64,000 bases of DNA, from positions 186,001-250,000 of the forward strand of contig NZ_JAGJEH010000007.1 of assembly GCF_018100925.1 (NCBI RefSeq), written 5' to 3'. Under the pieces are notes generated by a model. It did no database searches. It saw nothing but the letters and a program-made list of their open reading frames with translations, and was not told where the DNA came from. Positions 18,008 to 27,345 of the stretch are shown in pieces; within the stretch, counting starts at the first letter, position 1, and each line of letters starts with the position of its first letter. This DNA comes from Pseudoalteromonas luteoviolacea (GTDB lineage Bacteria; Pseudomonadota; Gammaproteobacteria; Enterobacterales; Alteromonadaceae). A program made the translations under genes and the position numbers.

Positions 18008-18696
18008 TGGCTAAGGTAATCCTTGTTGAAGACGATGAAAGACTCGCAACCCTGACTGGACAATTTCTTGAAAGTAATAACTTTTCAGTGACTTTGGTGA
18101 ATGATGGTGCAAAAGCTGTTGACGCAATTATACAGCAACAACCAGACATTGTTATTTTGGATATCATGCTTCCCAACATGGATGGATTTTCCATTTGTCG
18201 AGAAATACGCCAAGACTACTCAGGACCCGTATTATTTTTAACAGCGAAGGACAGTGATTTCGATCATGTTAGAGGGCTGGAAATTGGCGCTGATGACTAT
18301 GTAATAAAACCTGTTGAACCTTATGTGCTACTAGCGAGGGTAAACGCCTTATTAAGACGCGGTGGAAAACAAGACGAGGGTTCTGATCATATTAAGCTTG
18401 GTCAACTTGAGGTAGACAAAGCCGCACGAAAAGCCTATTTAGCAGGCCAAGAAGTGGAACTAACCAGCTACGAATTTGACTTACTTTGGGAACTTGCCAA
18501 CAATGCAGGACAAACACTAAGTCGCGAGCATATTTACAACCAAGTTGTAGGTAGAGAATACGATGGTTTAGATCGCAGTGTCGATGTGCGTATTTCTCGT
18601 TTACGTAAAAAACTCGGTGACAACCCAGATCAACCATTTAGACTCGTCACAGTGTGGGGTAAGGGATACCTATGCTCTAAATCAGCGTGGGATTAA
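18007..18696 (+). CDS. OmpR/PhoB-type response regulator
   Basis: This 229-residue regulator has a receiver domain (1-120) with phosphoacceptor D52 in VILDIMLP, acidic pocket EDD (8-10) and switch lysine in VIKPVEP. A winged-helix DNA-binding domain follows (about 130-228; LTSYEFDLLWEL, DVRISRLRKKL). It resembles RstA-type regulators. It is translationally coupled to the DUF3019 gene and lies 6 bases before its kinase. It probably regulates the operon's own outer-membrane genes. Confidence 0.93.
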   Translation: MAKVILVEDDERLATLTGQFLESNNFSVTLVNDGAKAVDAIIQQQPDIVILDIMLPNMDGFSICREIRQDYSGPVLFLTAKDSDFDHVRGLEIGADDYVIKPVEPYVLLARVNALLRRGGKQDEGSDHIKLGQLEVDKAARKAYLAGQEVELTSYEFDLLWELANNAGQTLSREHIYNQVVGREYDGLDRSVDVRISRLRKKLGDNPDQPFRLVTVWGKGYLCSKSAWD

Positions 18697-18702
18697 GGCC
18701 AT

Positions 18703-19956
18703 ATGGTCCGCCTATTAGCAAGTCTCTATTTCTTTATTTTTGTCAGTATCATTGTCATAAACCAAAGCAGTGAATACATATGGCGAAACTGGGGCAACCA
18801 AGCCCCAAATGAGTTGAGCTATGCAACACAGGTCGCTGTTAATTTGAGAGATGTTTTAAACTCGGTAGGCGTTGAGCATTATGACCAGAAGGAAACTCTA
18901 AATATAATCAACATCAATGATGTAGCTTGGTTTCCAGAACAACGCATAGCACTTGAAAACGATGAAGTCGTGATATCATTTGATAGCAATGATAACTATC
19001 AACTGTCCATGCTGCTGTCCGACGATGAGAGCATCATTCAGCTTGGTCCATTTGCCCCTAGTCGCGCTTCTTTTTTCACTAAATATGGATTTAGATTAAT
19101 CTCTTTCTCTGTTCTGGGCTTGCTATTAATTCTCTGGTTGCGACCACTTTGGCGAGATCTTGAGCAACTAAAAGTGATCACAGAACGTTTGGCGACGGGA
19201 AAACTTGATATCGCGACTAAGCCATCACGATTTTCGGCCATTTCAGCACTCACTCAGCACATTCAAAAGTTAGCACTGCAAACGGCAAGCCTGATGCAAA
19301 ACCAAAAGCAGTTAGTAAATGCTGTATCTCATGAACTCAGGACGCCCCTTGCGAGGCTTAAATTTGCGCTCGCCATGCTTGCCCCCAAAGATCCTCAGCA
19401 AGTACATGCAATGAATCAAGACGTAGTCGAAATGGAGCTATTGATTGACGAAATGCTCAGTTATGCGAGATTAGAGTTTTCAGAACGTGAAATGACCAAA
19501 GAGCACGTCAACTTAAGTGAACTTGTACAGGAGCAAATTGATAAATCTGCCGCAACGTCCAGAAAACAGATCACACAAGCTGTGGAGCCAAATATCATTG
19601 TAAATGGTAATGAGCACTACCTCGCTCGAGTGCTACAAAACTTGCTGCAAAATGCAGAAAAATATGGCGATAAGCAGATATTTATAGAGCTAAGGGCTTT
19701 GCACCAAGGAGAAGTGATTTTATCAATATGTGACGATGGACCAGGCATACCGATAGACAAACGCAATAACGTCTTTAGCCCTTTTACGCGACTTGATACC
19801 AGCCGCAGTAAAGAAACAGGGGGCTTCGGATTAGGCCTTGCAATCGTCGCTAAAATCCTTGGCTGGCACAGCGGCAAGTGTTGGATCGAAGATTCCCAGT
19901 TTGGCGGCGCCGCGTTTACCGTTACATTGCCGACAATACAGAAGCTTAAAACTTAA
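18703..19956 (+). CDS. Sensor histidine kinase (RstB-like)
   Basis: This 417-residue kinase has TM1 (about 3-20), a short periplasmic domain (about 21-128), TM2 (about 129-146), HAMP (about 147-200), and a DHp domain with H210 in AVSHELRTPLAR. The ATPase domain has the N box (LQNLLQNAEKYG), DDGPGIP and GGFGLGLAI. All catalytic boxes look intact. It is paired with the upstream regulator. The last 11 bases overlap tail-to-tail with arfB. Confidence 0.93.
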   Translation: MVRLLASLYFFIFVSIIVINQSSEYIWRNWGNQAPNELSYATQVAVNLRDVLNSVGVEHYDQKETLNIININDVAWFPEQRIALENDEVVISFDSNDNYQLSMLLSDDESIIQLGPFAPSRASFFTKYGFRLISFSVLGLLLILWLRPLWRDLEQLKVITERLATGKLDIATKPSRFSAISALTQHIQKLALQTASLMQNQKQLVNAVSHELRTPLARLKFALAMLAPKDPQQVHAMNQDVVEMELLIDEMLSYARLEFSEREMTKEHVNLSELVQEQIDKSAATSRKQITQAVEPNIIVNGNEHYLARVLQNLLQNAEKYGDKQIFIELRALHQGEVILSICDDGPGIPIDKRNNVFSPFTRLDTSRSKETGGFGLGLAIVAKILGWHSGKCWIEDSQFGGAAFTVTLPTIQKLKT

Positions 19957-20359
19957 CCGAGCGTCTTAGCACCTTTGTTTGTGCCCTTTTATTTTTAGTA
20001 TCTAAACGGCGCTTTTGAGAGCTTTTGGTCGGTTTAGTTTGTCGGCGCGCCTTTTCAACTTTGATAGCATCTAGGATCAATTGCTTTAGCCGATTAAGTG
20101 CATCCTCTTTGTTCTGCTCTTGAGTGCGAAAAGTCTGCGCTTTTATCACAATGGTGCCATCTTTATTTATCCGGCTATCTTTTAATGCCAACAAACGTTC
20201 TTTGTAAAAAGTGGGCAAGGTTGATCGCTTTATGTCAAACCGCAAGTGTATTGCAGAGGAAACTTTATTAACATTTTGACCTCCAGCGCCCTGCGCGCGA
20301 ATAGCCGTCAGCTCAATCTCCCAAGAAGATAACTCAACATTGTTTGATAGTCGTAACAT
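19946..20359 (-). CDS. arfB: Alternative ribosome-rescue factor / peptidyl-tRNA hydrolase ArfB
   Basis: This 137-residue protein carries the GGQ hydrolysis motif in RAQGAGGQNVNKVSSAIHLRFD and the basic C-terminal tail (KARRQTKPTKSSQKRRLDTKNK) that enters the empty mRNA channel. ArfB releases peptides from ribosomes stalled without a stop codon. The ATG at 20359 aligns with known ArfB starts; a TTG at 20368, better placed after AAGG, would add three residues. The gene ends inside the convergent kinase gene. Confidence 0.93.
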   Translation of the reverse strand: MLRLSNNVELSSWEIELTAIRAQGAGGQNVNKVSSAIHLRFDIKRSTLPTFYKERLLALKDSRINKDGTIVIKAQTFRTQEQNKEDALNRLKQLILDAIKVEKARRQTKPTKSSQKRRLDTKNKRAQTKVLRRSVKF

Positions 20360-20519
20360 CTCAATCAACTAACCTTATTTGATACCTATTTATAAACGTG
20401 ACAAATTGCGGCTTGCATAGCCATAAAAACAAACCAAAGCTTGTTATTGTTACGACGGTATTATAGCAAAACAAATGCGATAGAATGGACTAATTGGAGC
20501 AAATTTAGGTGCTAAGTAT

Positions 20520-20559
20520 TGGGTATTTAATCTGTATTTCAGTAAAAATTAAATACCCA
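20520..20559. terminator. Stem-loop after the first ABC export operon
   Basis: Arms TGGGTATTTAA (20520-20530) and TTAAATACCCA (20549-20559), perfect over 11 bases, begin 6 bases past the permease stop. The loop is 18 bases and no T-run is present, so the assignment is moderate. Confidence 0.5.
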
Positions 20560-20565
20560 GATACA

Positions 20566-21771
20566 TTAAACAGTACGTGTAGCGATAGCTGGAGACAACT
20601 GAGCGGCTCTAATAGCTGGATATAAAACAGCGACTTGCCCCAAAATTATGGTGCAAATACTGCCATATAATAGGTAGCTTAAAGGTATGGTACCAAGCTC
20701 AAATGCATTGCTAAACACATTGTTTAATACAATAGCTGCACATACGCCAATTAAGATGCCTACCAAGCATAGAACCACATTTTCCAAGACAAAATATCGG
20801 ATGATCTGACCTCGACTTGCCCCCATTGCCCGCCTAATTCCGATTAGTTTAGTACGCTTGACAATGCTATATCTGGATTGCCCATAAATACCCAAGGCAG
20901 TCACGATCAATAGGCCGGTAATAACGCCAAATAGAGTCTTACTGGCAGCGTTTTCAGCACTATATGCCCGTGATTTAACTTCCATAAAGGTTTCAAAATT
21001 GTCAATTTTTCGGCCATGTAAAGACATCAAATACGCTAACGTTTGCGTCAAAATATCATCTTGTTGACCCGGTGCCGTTTTAACCACATAGTGAACTATG
21101 CTATCAGCTTCTTTTACTGGGGCTAAAACAGCATGCTCTACGACAACCCAAGACGGCCATGCTGCTTGAAGCGTACCTAACACGCCAACAACGCGCTGAG
21201 GCTGGTTATTGATGTAAATAGTCTTGCCAACTATTTGTTCCCACTGCTCGGAAAACAGAGACTTAGCAAGCGCTTTAGTGACCATAATATCGATCGCATT
21301 TCTGTAGCCTTCAGTGCGCACGGTCAGCTCTGCGCTGGGGCTAAACTCACTCCCTGCCACCAGCTCTAAACCAAACGCTTTTAACAGATTCAAATCACCT
21401 CCATAGTAACCCGAAAACGTGTCGTATTTGGTATCTGGGTTTACTGCTACTTCAACCAATCGACCCCAACCACTCAAAGGGATCCCCGACGATACTGACG
21501 CATTCTCGACCCCAGAAAAAGCGCGAATATTGGCAAGATCTTGATCTAATAGTGCAGGTTGTGCAGCTTCCTCTACTGGTAAGTTAGTCGCAACATAAAA
21601 CACGTTTTGTTCATCCAGACCCGAAGCACGTGCGATAAACTCTCGCTTGTCAAAAGCGAGATAAATCGCATTCACGAGTATTGTAAAGGTAATCGCCACT
21701 TGTAGAATAAAAAGTAAAGCAGCCGTATAGTTGCTCTTCAGTGACTTGATAATAGGTAATAAATCCTTCAT
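20566..21771 (-). CDS. MacB/FtsX-type ABC transporter permease (cassette 1, second permease)
   Basis: This 401-residue protein has one N-terminal membrane helix (about 15-38), a large periplasmic MacB-like core (about 40-275) and three C-terminal helices (about 280-395) with IGIRRAMGASRGQIIRYF, the FtsX-family signature. MacB-type transporters couple ATP hydrolysis to export across the envelope through an adaptor and an outer-membrane channel rather than moving substrate through the inner membrane. It is the last of four genes (adaptor-ATPase-permease-permease) and likely dimerises with the preceding permease. Substrate unknown. Confidence 0.9.
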   Translation of the reverse strand: MKDLLPIIKSLKSNYTAALLFILQVAITFTILVNAIYLAFDKREFIARASGLDEQNVFYVATNLPVEEAAQPALLDQDLANIRAFSGVENASVSSGIPLSGWGRLVEVAVNPDTKYDTFSGYYGGDLNLLKAFGLELVAGSEFSPSAELTVRTEGYRNAIDIMVTKALAKSLFSEQWEQIVGKTIYINNQPQRVVGVLGTLQAAWPSWVVVEHAVLAPVKEADSIVHYVVKTAPGQQDDILTQTLAYLMSLHGRKIDNFETFMEVKSRAYSAENAASKTLFGVITGLLIVTALGIYGQSRYSIVKRTKLIGIRRAMGASRGQIIRYFVLENVVLCLVGILIGVCAAIVLNNVFSNAFELGTIPLSYLLYGSICTIILGQVAVLYPAIRAAQLSPAIATRTV

Positions 21772-21784
21772 TTTATTATCTCCT

Positions 21785-23113
21785 TTACAAGCTCTTTAAT
21801 TGAGTTGCTGGCTGAACATTAATGGCCTTAATTATGGGAAACATACCAAAAACTAAGCTTGATAAAATAGACAGCAATACTGTAGAAACCATCAACTCCG
21901 CACTCATCGTCATAATATCTTTACTCAAATGCGTATAAAGTTGGCTAGAAAGGAATAAACAAACCTGTGTCAATACTAACCCCAAGATGCCGCCAAATAA
22001 CCCTATGGCACCCGTTTCAATCGTATATTGATGCACCAAATCAACGCTACTAGCCCCGACCGCACGACGTAAAGCCACTTCACCAGCTTTGCCCTGAAAC
22101 TTGGTCATAATAATGCTCATGGCGTTTAATAAACACAGCGCAAAAAAACAGATTGAAAGCCAAACCGCGATTTCGCTATCAGTCGAAAACGCGCGTCTTT
22201 CCTTTAAATATTCAGTCGGAGACTGCAATTTGTTTAAAGTAGGTCTTTGAAAACGCCCCAATGCTTTTTGCTGTTCAACATACGACTGTAAAAAATCCAT
22301 ATATTCTTGCTTTTCAAGGTCGCTATTCAGTTGAACCCAGAAAAACACCCACACGCATTCAGATGCCCACAATGCTTTGACTGATGCATTTTCGGGATCT
22401 TTCCAGCATTCAAACGCCTGCACATTTGACGACCAAAGTTCCAAATTCAACTGCGTTTGAAAAGGGATAAAGATATCTCTTGGTGCTTTGAACGCACGCA
22501 TGGACTCACCATAAAAGCGCGGCAGAATAAACCAGTCGTTTAACACACCGACCACTGTGTATTGGTGCTCGCCAAGTTGCACTACTCGTCCCACGGAATT
22601 TTGCCCATCAAATAGTTCTGCATTGAGCTTTTTTGAAATCACGACAACTTGCTCACCACTGTCATCGCTACTTTTAGGCCAACTTGAACCATACAAAAAA
22701 GGTACTTCAAACGAAGAGAAAAAGTCTGTGGTCGAGCTTCTTACGAAAGTCATTTTTGCATCAACTGCGCTTTGCTCAGGTAGTTTTAACATGTCTTTAA
22801 AACCAGCAATCGGGATATGTGCTTGTGCCTTATCATGATTAATTAGGTTAACAGCATCTTGCACTGACATATAAATAGGCGGGTTTTCTTCGTTTCGGTT
22901 ACGATAAGCAGCTTCTGGGCTCCAGTTGTTTAACCTTACCAGAAATACTGAGTCCGACTTTGATGGTAAGGGATCCTTGGTCATCATATGATTGATAGTA
23001 TAGGTAGTCATTGTGGCTGAAATACCGACGGCGATTACAATAACCGCCAGCAGACTCATATAGCGCGTTTTCCACAGGCTCAAAAAGGCCAGTTTGGTGT
23101 AGTAAGTTATCAT
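21785..23113 (-). CDS. MacB/FtsX-type ABC transporter permease (cassette 1, first permease)
   Basis: This 442-residue permease has the MacB topology: helix about 16-40, periplasmic domain to about 320, and three C-terminal helices, with EVALRRAVGASSVDLVHQY as the FtsX signature. It lies 14 bases after the ATPase gene and 13 before the second permease. It is clearly homologous to the permease at 54231-55520 in the second cassette; both open with a YY-x6-SL/RN-type start and share the DPLP/DPIPGKSD motif after the first helix. Confidence 0.9.
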   Translation of the reverse strand: MITYYTKLAFLSLWKTRYMSLLAVIVIAVGISATMTTYTINHMMTKDPLPSKSDSVFLVRLNNWSPEAAYRNRNEENPPIYMSVQDAVNLINHDKAQAHIPIAGFKDMLKLPEQSAVDAKMTFVRSSTTDFFSSFEVPFLYGSSWPKSSDDSGEQVVVISKKLNAELFDGQNSVGRVVQLGEHQYTVVGVLNDWFILPRFYGESMRAFKAPRDIFIPFQTQLNLELWSSNVQAFECWKDPENASVKALWASECVWVFFWVQLNSDLEKQEYMDFLQSYVEQQKALGRFQRPTLNKLQSPTEYLKERRAFSTDSEIAVWLSICFFALCLLNAMSIIMTKFQGKAGEVALRRAVGASSVDLVHQYTIETGAIGLFGGILGLVLTQVCLFLSSQLYTHLSKDIMTMSAELMVSTVLLSILSSLVFGMFPIIKAINVQPATQLKSL

Positions 23114-23127
23114 AACAGGCTCACCTT

Positions 23128-23817
23128 CTAAGCTATCTCTTGAGCGCAGTGTTCTACTTCACTAATGACACCATCCTTTACTTCTATTATTCTGCTGGCT
23201 TGTGTTGCTTGGTCTAGATCATGCGTTACCATAATGATAGTAGTTCCTTGCTTATTGATTTCTTTAAGCAACGACATCACTCCATCTGCCATCTTGGAGT
23301 CCAAATTACCTGTTGGCTCATCGGCTAAGAGAAACGCCGGAGAGCCAGCCAGTGCTCTTGCAATTGCTACGCGCTGTTGTTGTCCCCCAGATAACTGAGC
23401 GGGAAAATGCTTTTGTCGACTAGCAAGCCCTACCTGCTCAAGGGCTTCTTCTACCCGCTGCTTTCTCTGCACAGTCGAGAGCTTTCTATAGCGCAAAGGC
23501 ATTTCAACATTATCGTAAATATTGAGTTCTGGAATTAAATTAAAACTCTGAAAGATAAAGCCTATTTTCTCATTTCTGAGTCTTGATTTAGCTTTATCCC
23601 CCAGTGTAGAAACTTCCAAGCCATCCAGCCAATACTCTCCTTCACTGGCGTTTTCGAGTAACCCTGTAATGTTAAGAAAGGTTGTTTTTCCTGATCCTGA
23701 CGGACCAACAACAGCGACAAACTCACCTTGTTTTACTTCTAAATCAAACGGACATAGCGCCCTCGTTTTGACCGTATCTGTACGATAAGTTTTAGCCAAC
23801 TTGCTCATTCTTAACAT
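23128..23817 (-). CDS. MacB/LolD-type ABC transporter ATP-binding protein (cassette 1)
   Basis: This 229-residue ATPase has Walker A GPSGSGKTT (about 39-47), Q loop FIFQSFNLIPE, signature LSGGQQQRVAIARAL, Walker B LLADEPTGNLD and the H-loop MVTHD. It powers the two permeases encoded immediately downstream. It lies 9 bases after the adaptor gene. Its closest relative in the window is the ATPase at 55531-56253. Confidence 0.94.
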   Translation of the reverse strand: MLRMSKLAKTYRTDTVKTRALCPFDLEVKQGEFVAVVGPSGSGKTTFLNITGLLENASEGEYWLDGLEVSTLGDKAKSRLRNEKIGFIFQSFNLIPELNIYDNVEMPLRYRKLSTVQRKQRVEEALEQVGLASRQKHFPAQLSGGQQQRVAIARALAGSPAFLLADEPTGNLDSKMADGVMSLLKEINKQGTTIIMVTHDLDQATQASRIIEVKDGVISEVEHCAQEIA

Positions 23818-23826
23818 ACCTACCCC

Positions 23827-25095
23827 CTATTGAACGATTCTCACACTTCCTGCTTCATTGAATACGCTTAGGTCAGAAATAACCACTTTCTCGCCCATAG
23901 CCAGGCCAGAAATAACTTCAACTTGTCCTAAACTCCTTGAACCCAACTTGATTGGCTTTTTCACTGCCATATCATCTTGAACAACGTAGACATAGCGTCC
24001 ACCTCCAGACTCAGTAAACTGGCCTCGAGGTAAAAAATGCACATTGTTTTTTTCCTCTAAAACCACACGGCTAGTCAGTCGTTGATTTTGTCTCAACCCT
24101 TTGATATTTTGATCTTTAAAGCGAATCTTTCCCTCTACTTGACCACTGACAATTTCTGGAGAAATGGCGGTGAGTTCACCCTGATAGGTGGTGCCATTGA
24201 GCATCAGTTCAGCCCCCATGCCTAGGGCCAAGTCATCGGCATAATTCTCAGGAATATTAACTTCCACTTCATATTGAGACAGATCGACAACGCTCAGTAA
24301 CGGTTGGTTTTTAGTCACCGAGTTTTTTTGTTCAACCGTTAAATTCCCTACTATGCCTGATACAGGAGACACTATAGACAAGGCTGCCACCTGCCTTTGC
24401 AATTCGTTGACAATCACTTGCTGTGCCTCAAGCTCCAAGGCACGCGTTTTAATTTCGAACTTTTGACTTTCTTTCAATAGTGCAACTTCTTTAATTGCCA
24501 AGCGATGTTCTCGCTCTGCATTTTCCAAGTCATCTTTGGCTTTTTGATAATCAATATCGCTGACGACCTGATTTTTTTGCCCTTCTTCATTTCGACGCAT
24601 TTCTCGCTTAGCTGCGTTTAAAGCTACTTGCGCTTTTCCAATATAATTTTCTTGTTCAAGATCTTGCTTTTTCACCTGAATTTTTTCACGCTCAAGCTGT
24701 GTTTTAAGGCGCGTTAGTTCAGATTGCTCTTGTGCTAGCAAGCTCGTCAACTCAGGGCTATCTATTAAAGCCAGCGACTCACCCAATTCAACAGTATCCC
24801 CGGGTGTCACTAGATAGGTCACAGTACCTTGAGCGGGGCTATACAATGTGGGACGTTTTGCGGCAACGACGCGCCCTTGAACAGAGATATCACGTACGAA
24901 TTGGCCTTTTTGAACTTCTGCAATGCGAATATTTTCAATACGCACTGCACTCTTTCCACTGAACCAAATTGATAGTTGAGGTACTATCAAAGTAAAAAAA
25001 ATAACGATACCAACAGCGATAGCCAAATAGAGCTTATAGTTCCTTTTTTTCTCTATTTGCGTGTCTTGAGCACTAGTATCCGATATATATGTCAT
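23827..25095 (-). CDS. HlyD/MacA-type periplasmic adaptor (cassette 1)
   Basis: This 422-residue adaptor has one N-terminal membrane helix (about 22-42), lipoyl-like half-motifs, a long coiled-coil hairpin (about 115-225; ELTRLKTQLEREK and ALELEAQQVIVNELQ) and a beta-barrel and membrane-proximal region. It bridges the inner-membrane MacB-like complex to an outer-membrane factor, none of which is encoded nearby. It is the first gene of a four-gene operon. Confidence 0.9.
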   Translation of the reverse strand: MTYISDTSAQDTQIEKKRNYKLYLAIAVGIVIFFTLIVPQLSIWFSGKSAVRIENIRIAEVQKGQFVRDISVQGRVVAAKRPTLYSPAQGTVTYLVTPGDTVELGESLALIDSPELTSLLAQEQSELTRLKTQLEREKIQVKKQDLEQENYIGKAQVALNAAKREMRRNEEGQKNQVVSDIDYQKAKDDLENAEREHRLAIKEVALLKESQKFEIKTRALELEAQQVIVNELQRQVAALSIVSPVSGIVGNLTVEQKNSVTKNQPLLSVVDLSQYEVEVNIPENYADDLALGMGAELMLNGTTYQGELTAISPEIVSGQVEGKIRFKDQNIKGLRQNQRLTSRVVLEEKNNVHFLPRGQFTESGGGRYVYVVQDDMAVKKPIKLGSRSLGQVEVISGLAMGEKVVISDLSVFNEAGSVRIVQ

Positions 25096-25494
25096 GTTAC
25101 TTCCTTGAGCATTATGTTACTGCTTTTCATTGATTAAAATACACAACCAGCCCCAAAATGTCACTTAAAATAAACATTTTATTAAAATATAATATATGTG
25201 AGGGGCCCCTTCACGTCCAAACACTTCTTATTTAACAAATTAATTAAAATAGTTGGGAGAAATTAGGACTATAGGAATATTAACATGAACGTCAACGATG
25301 AGTAATCAGCATTAAATATTTAATGCAACAGGTTAACAAACAAAGTGTTTGAGTACGTGATTTGATATATGAAGTGATTATAAAAGATGCAGCTTCCATG
25401 CCGCAGCAAGTGCTTGGGAGTTTCTATTCGCGCAATATGTTAAGAGGAGAAAACCCCATCTATTAAACGCTTTTTTGTTACTTAAATTGCGTGA
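25096..25494. other. Intergenic region upstream of ABC cassette 1
   Basis: No gene is supported. It should contain the promoter of the cassette. The striking element is the GC-only palindrome AGGGGCCCCT at 25201-25210 in a very AT-rich context. Unlike cassette 2, I see no sigma-54 -24/-12 pair and no TGTCC repeats. Confidence 0.55.
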
Positions 25495-25788
25495 TCAACA
25501 TAGCTTTTGCGTCAACACAGTCTCGCTATTGCTGACTGCACGACTGATAGCCTGAGCTAGGTTTTTGCCTTTTGCTTTAACAGATATGCTTGGTAAACCT
25601 GGTAGCAACACCTCAATACTGCATTGGGTCAGCGTGCCATGTAATTTTGAAGGTACGTCATCAATATGCACTTTTACCTTACGGATGTTGGTAACATACT
25701 TAGCAAGCTGGGTACTGATCATTTTTGATATTTTTGCTTTTGCCGCACTACCTAATGCTTTACCTGTCATTCTTAAGTTAAGTTTCAT
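25495..25788 (-). CDS. HPF/RaiA-like ribosome-associated protein
   Basis: The likely start is the ATG at 25788, eight bases after GAGG, giving 97 residues; an ATG 18 bases earlier lacks a ribosome site. The fold pattern matches the HPF/RaiA family: KVKVHIDDV strand, CSIEVLLPG strand, VKAKGKNLAQAISRAV helix. Such proteins bind the 30S decoding centre and promote ribosome hibernation. It diverges clearly from canonical Hpf and YfiA, so it may be a third, accessory family member. It is divergent from the nhaR-like gene. Confidence 0.75.
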   Translation of the reverse strand: MKLNLRMTGKALGSAAKAKISKMISTQLAKYVTNIRKVKVHIDDVPSKLHGTLTQCSIEVLLPGLPSISVKAKGKNLAQAISRAVSNSETVLTQKLC

Positions 25789-25929
25789 ACTTTTGACCTC
25801 GCTCATAATTATTCATTTTTCACTACGCTCTAGTGAAATTAATGATTGCGCCGTTGATTTAAATCTACTAAGGTGGAAACAAAGATAAAAGCTGATTAAA
25901 TCTTATTTAGACATCGAAATTAACGAAGT

Positions 25930-26829
25930 ATGATGAATATTAACTACAACCACCTTTATTATTTCTGGCAAGTCAGTAAATTAGGCAGTATTGCCGCAGC
26001 GAGTAAGGTACTGCACCTCACACCACAAACCATTAGTGCGCAAATAACTAGCCTTGAACAACGGCTGGGAAAATCACTGTTTGTTCGGGAGGGAAGGGGG
26101 TTAAGACTTACTGAATATGGGCAACTTACCCAACAATATGCCAATGATATGTTTAATGTCGCGGAAGAGTGGCTGGAAACAACTCGAGGTGACCTTGATA
26201 ATTTAAATCGCACATTGAAAGTGGGGATTTCGGATGCGTTGCCAAAGTCTTTGGTCTCAAAATGGTTGTCTCCCCTCATTAAACATGAACGCATTACCAA
26301 TTTGCACTGTATTGACGGACAACAATCAGAATTACTGGCGCAGATGGCAACACACAAAATAGATTTGGTATTAGCAGATAAACCTCTGGATAGCTCCACA
26401 CCGTTCAAAGCATTTTGTCACGAAATAGGTAAAAGCCAGTTGGGCTTCTACGGCAACTCATCATACTATTCTAAATTGAGCAAAAATTACCCTAACACGC
26501 TGAAAAACATGCCAATCATTCTGCCTGCTAAAGCAAGTCCGGTTACCAATGCTATCCAGTATTGGCTCGAAGACTTAGAGATTGAAATGTCTGTCGCGGG
26601 TCACGTAGACGATAGTGCCTTGATGAAATCACTGGGCCAGCAAGGGTTTGGTATCTTTCCGGCTCCACTGTCAATACGTGAAGAAATTGAAAGGCATTAT
26701 GATGTGACATTTATAGGCAGTATTGAGAATGTCTACCAACATTATTATGCCTTTACACCTGATAGACTGATTAAAGACAGTATTTATTCAGAGTTTGTGC
26801 AAAATGCTCAGCGTGAAGGTGAATCATGA
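25930..26829 (+). CDS. nhaR: NhaR-like LysR-family regulator
   Basis: This 299-residue protein has the LysR winged helix (about 5-62) and opens INYNHLYYFWQV, with LTPQTISAQITSLEQRLGKSLF, closely matching NhaR of enterobacteria. The C-terminal part also agrees (VDDSALMKSLGQQGFGIF; HYYAFTPDR). NhaR activates the Na+/H+ antiporter gene nhaA in response to sodium. No nhaA is in this window. The next gene, SelW-like, lies 35 bases downstream and may be co-transcribed. Confidence 0.8.
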   Translation: MMNINYNHLYYFWQVSKLGSIAAASKVLHLTPQTISAQITSLEQRLGKSLFVREGRGLRLTEYGQLTQQYANDMFNVAEEWLETTRGDLDNLNRTLKVGISDALPKSLVSKWLSPLIKHERITNLHCIDGQQSELLAQMATHKIDLVLADKPLDSSTPFKAFCHEIGKSQLGFYGNSSYYSKLSKNYPNTLKNMPIILPAKASPVTNAIQYWLEDLEIEMSVAGHVDDSALMKSLGQQGFGIFPAPLSIREEIERHYDVTFIGSIENVYQHYYAFTPDRLIKDSIYSEFVQNAQREGES

Positions 26830-26864
26830 TGTTGGACTCTGGCTCCTGTGGAAATTGAGAAAAA

Positions 26865-27149
26865 ATGAATAAACCAAAAATCACAATTCACTATTGCGTA
26901 TTGTGCCAATGGCTGCTTAGAAGCGGTTGGCTCGCTCAAGAGTTGTTATCAACATTTGGCCAAGATTTAAAAGAAGTTTCGCTCGCGCCAGCGAGCAAAG
27001 GTGTTTTTCAAATTTACTATGACAACGATCTTATATGGTGCCGTGTACAAGATAGTGGCTTTCCAGAAGCTAAAGAGCTTAAAAGGCGGGTAAGAGATAG
27101 ACTCGATCCAAGCAGAGATCTGGGTCATATTGACAAACATCAAAGCTAA
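26865..27149 (+). CDS. SelW/Rdx-family thioredoxin-like protein (Cys form)
   Basis: This 94-residue protein fits the SelT/SelW/SelH (Rdx) family: the N-terminal strand ends in the redox motif CVLC (residues 11-14), where some relatives have selenocysteine, followed by WLAQELLSTF. The C-terminal PEAKELKRRVRDRLDP is also typical. It is a small redox protein of unclear substrate. The start ATG follows GAGAAAAA. Confidence 0.85.
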   Translation: MNKPKITIHYCVLCQWLLRSGWLAQELLSTFGQDLKEVSLAPASKGVFQIYYDNDLIWCRVQDSGFPEAKELKRRVRDRLDPSRDLGHIDKHQS

Positions 27150-27278
27150 CTTAACAGACGTCTCCCTTGTACTGTTCAGTAAGAGATGACAACAAATAGC
27201 TATTTGGGATGTGCTCAATCAGAATAATGTAATTATCAAAAATATGACTATTTTTTAGAGTTTAACTCATTGAATTTA

Positions 27279-27311
27279 CTGTGCGGCACAATATCACTAA
27301 GAGCCGCACAG
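27279..27311. terminator. Stem-loop downstream of the coiled-coil protein gene
   Basis: Arms CTGTGCGGC (27279-27287) and GCCGCACAG (27303-27311), perfect over 9 bases, 15-base loop. It begins 35 bases beyond the stop of the minus-strand gene. No T-run, so moderate. Confidence 0.45.
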
Positions 27312-27345
27312 AGAACCACCTAAATTACATTCAAGGAGCGCTTAT

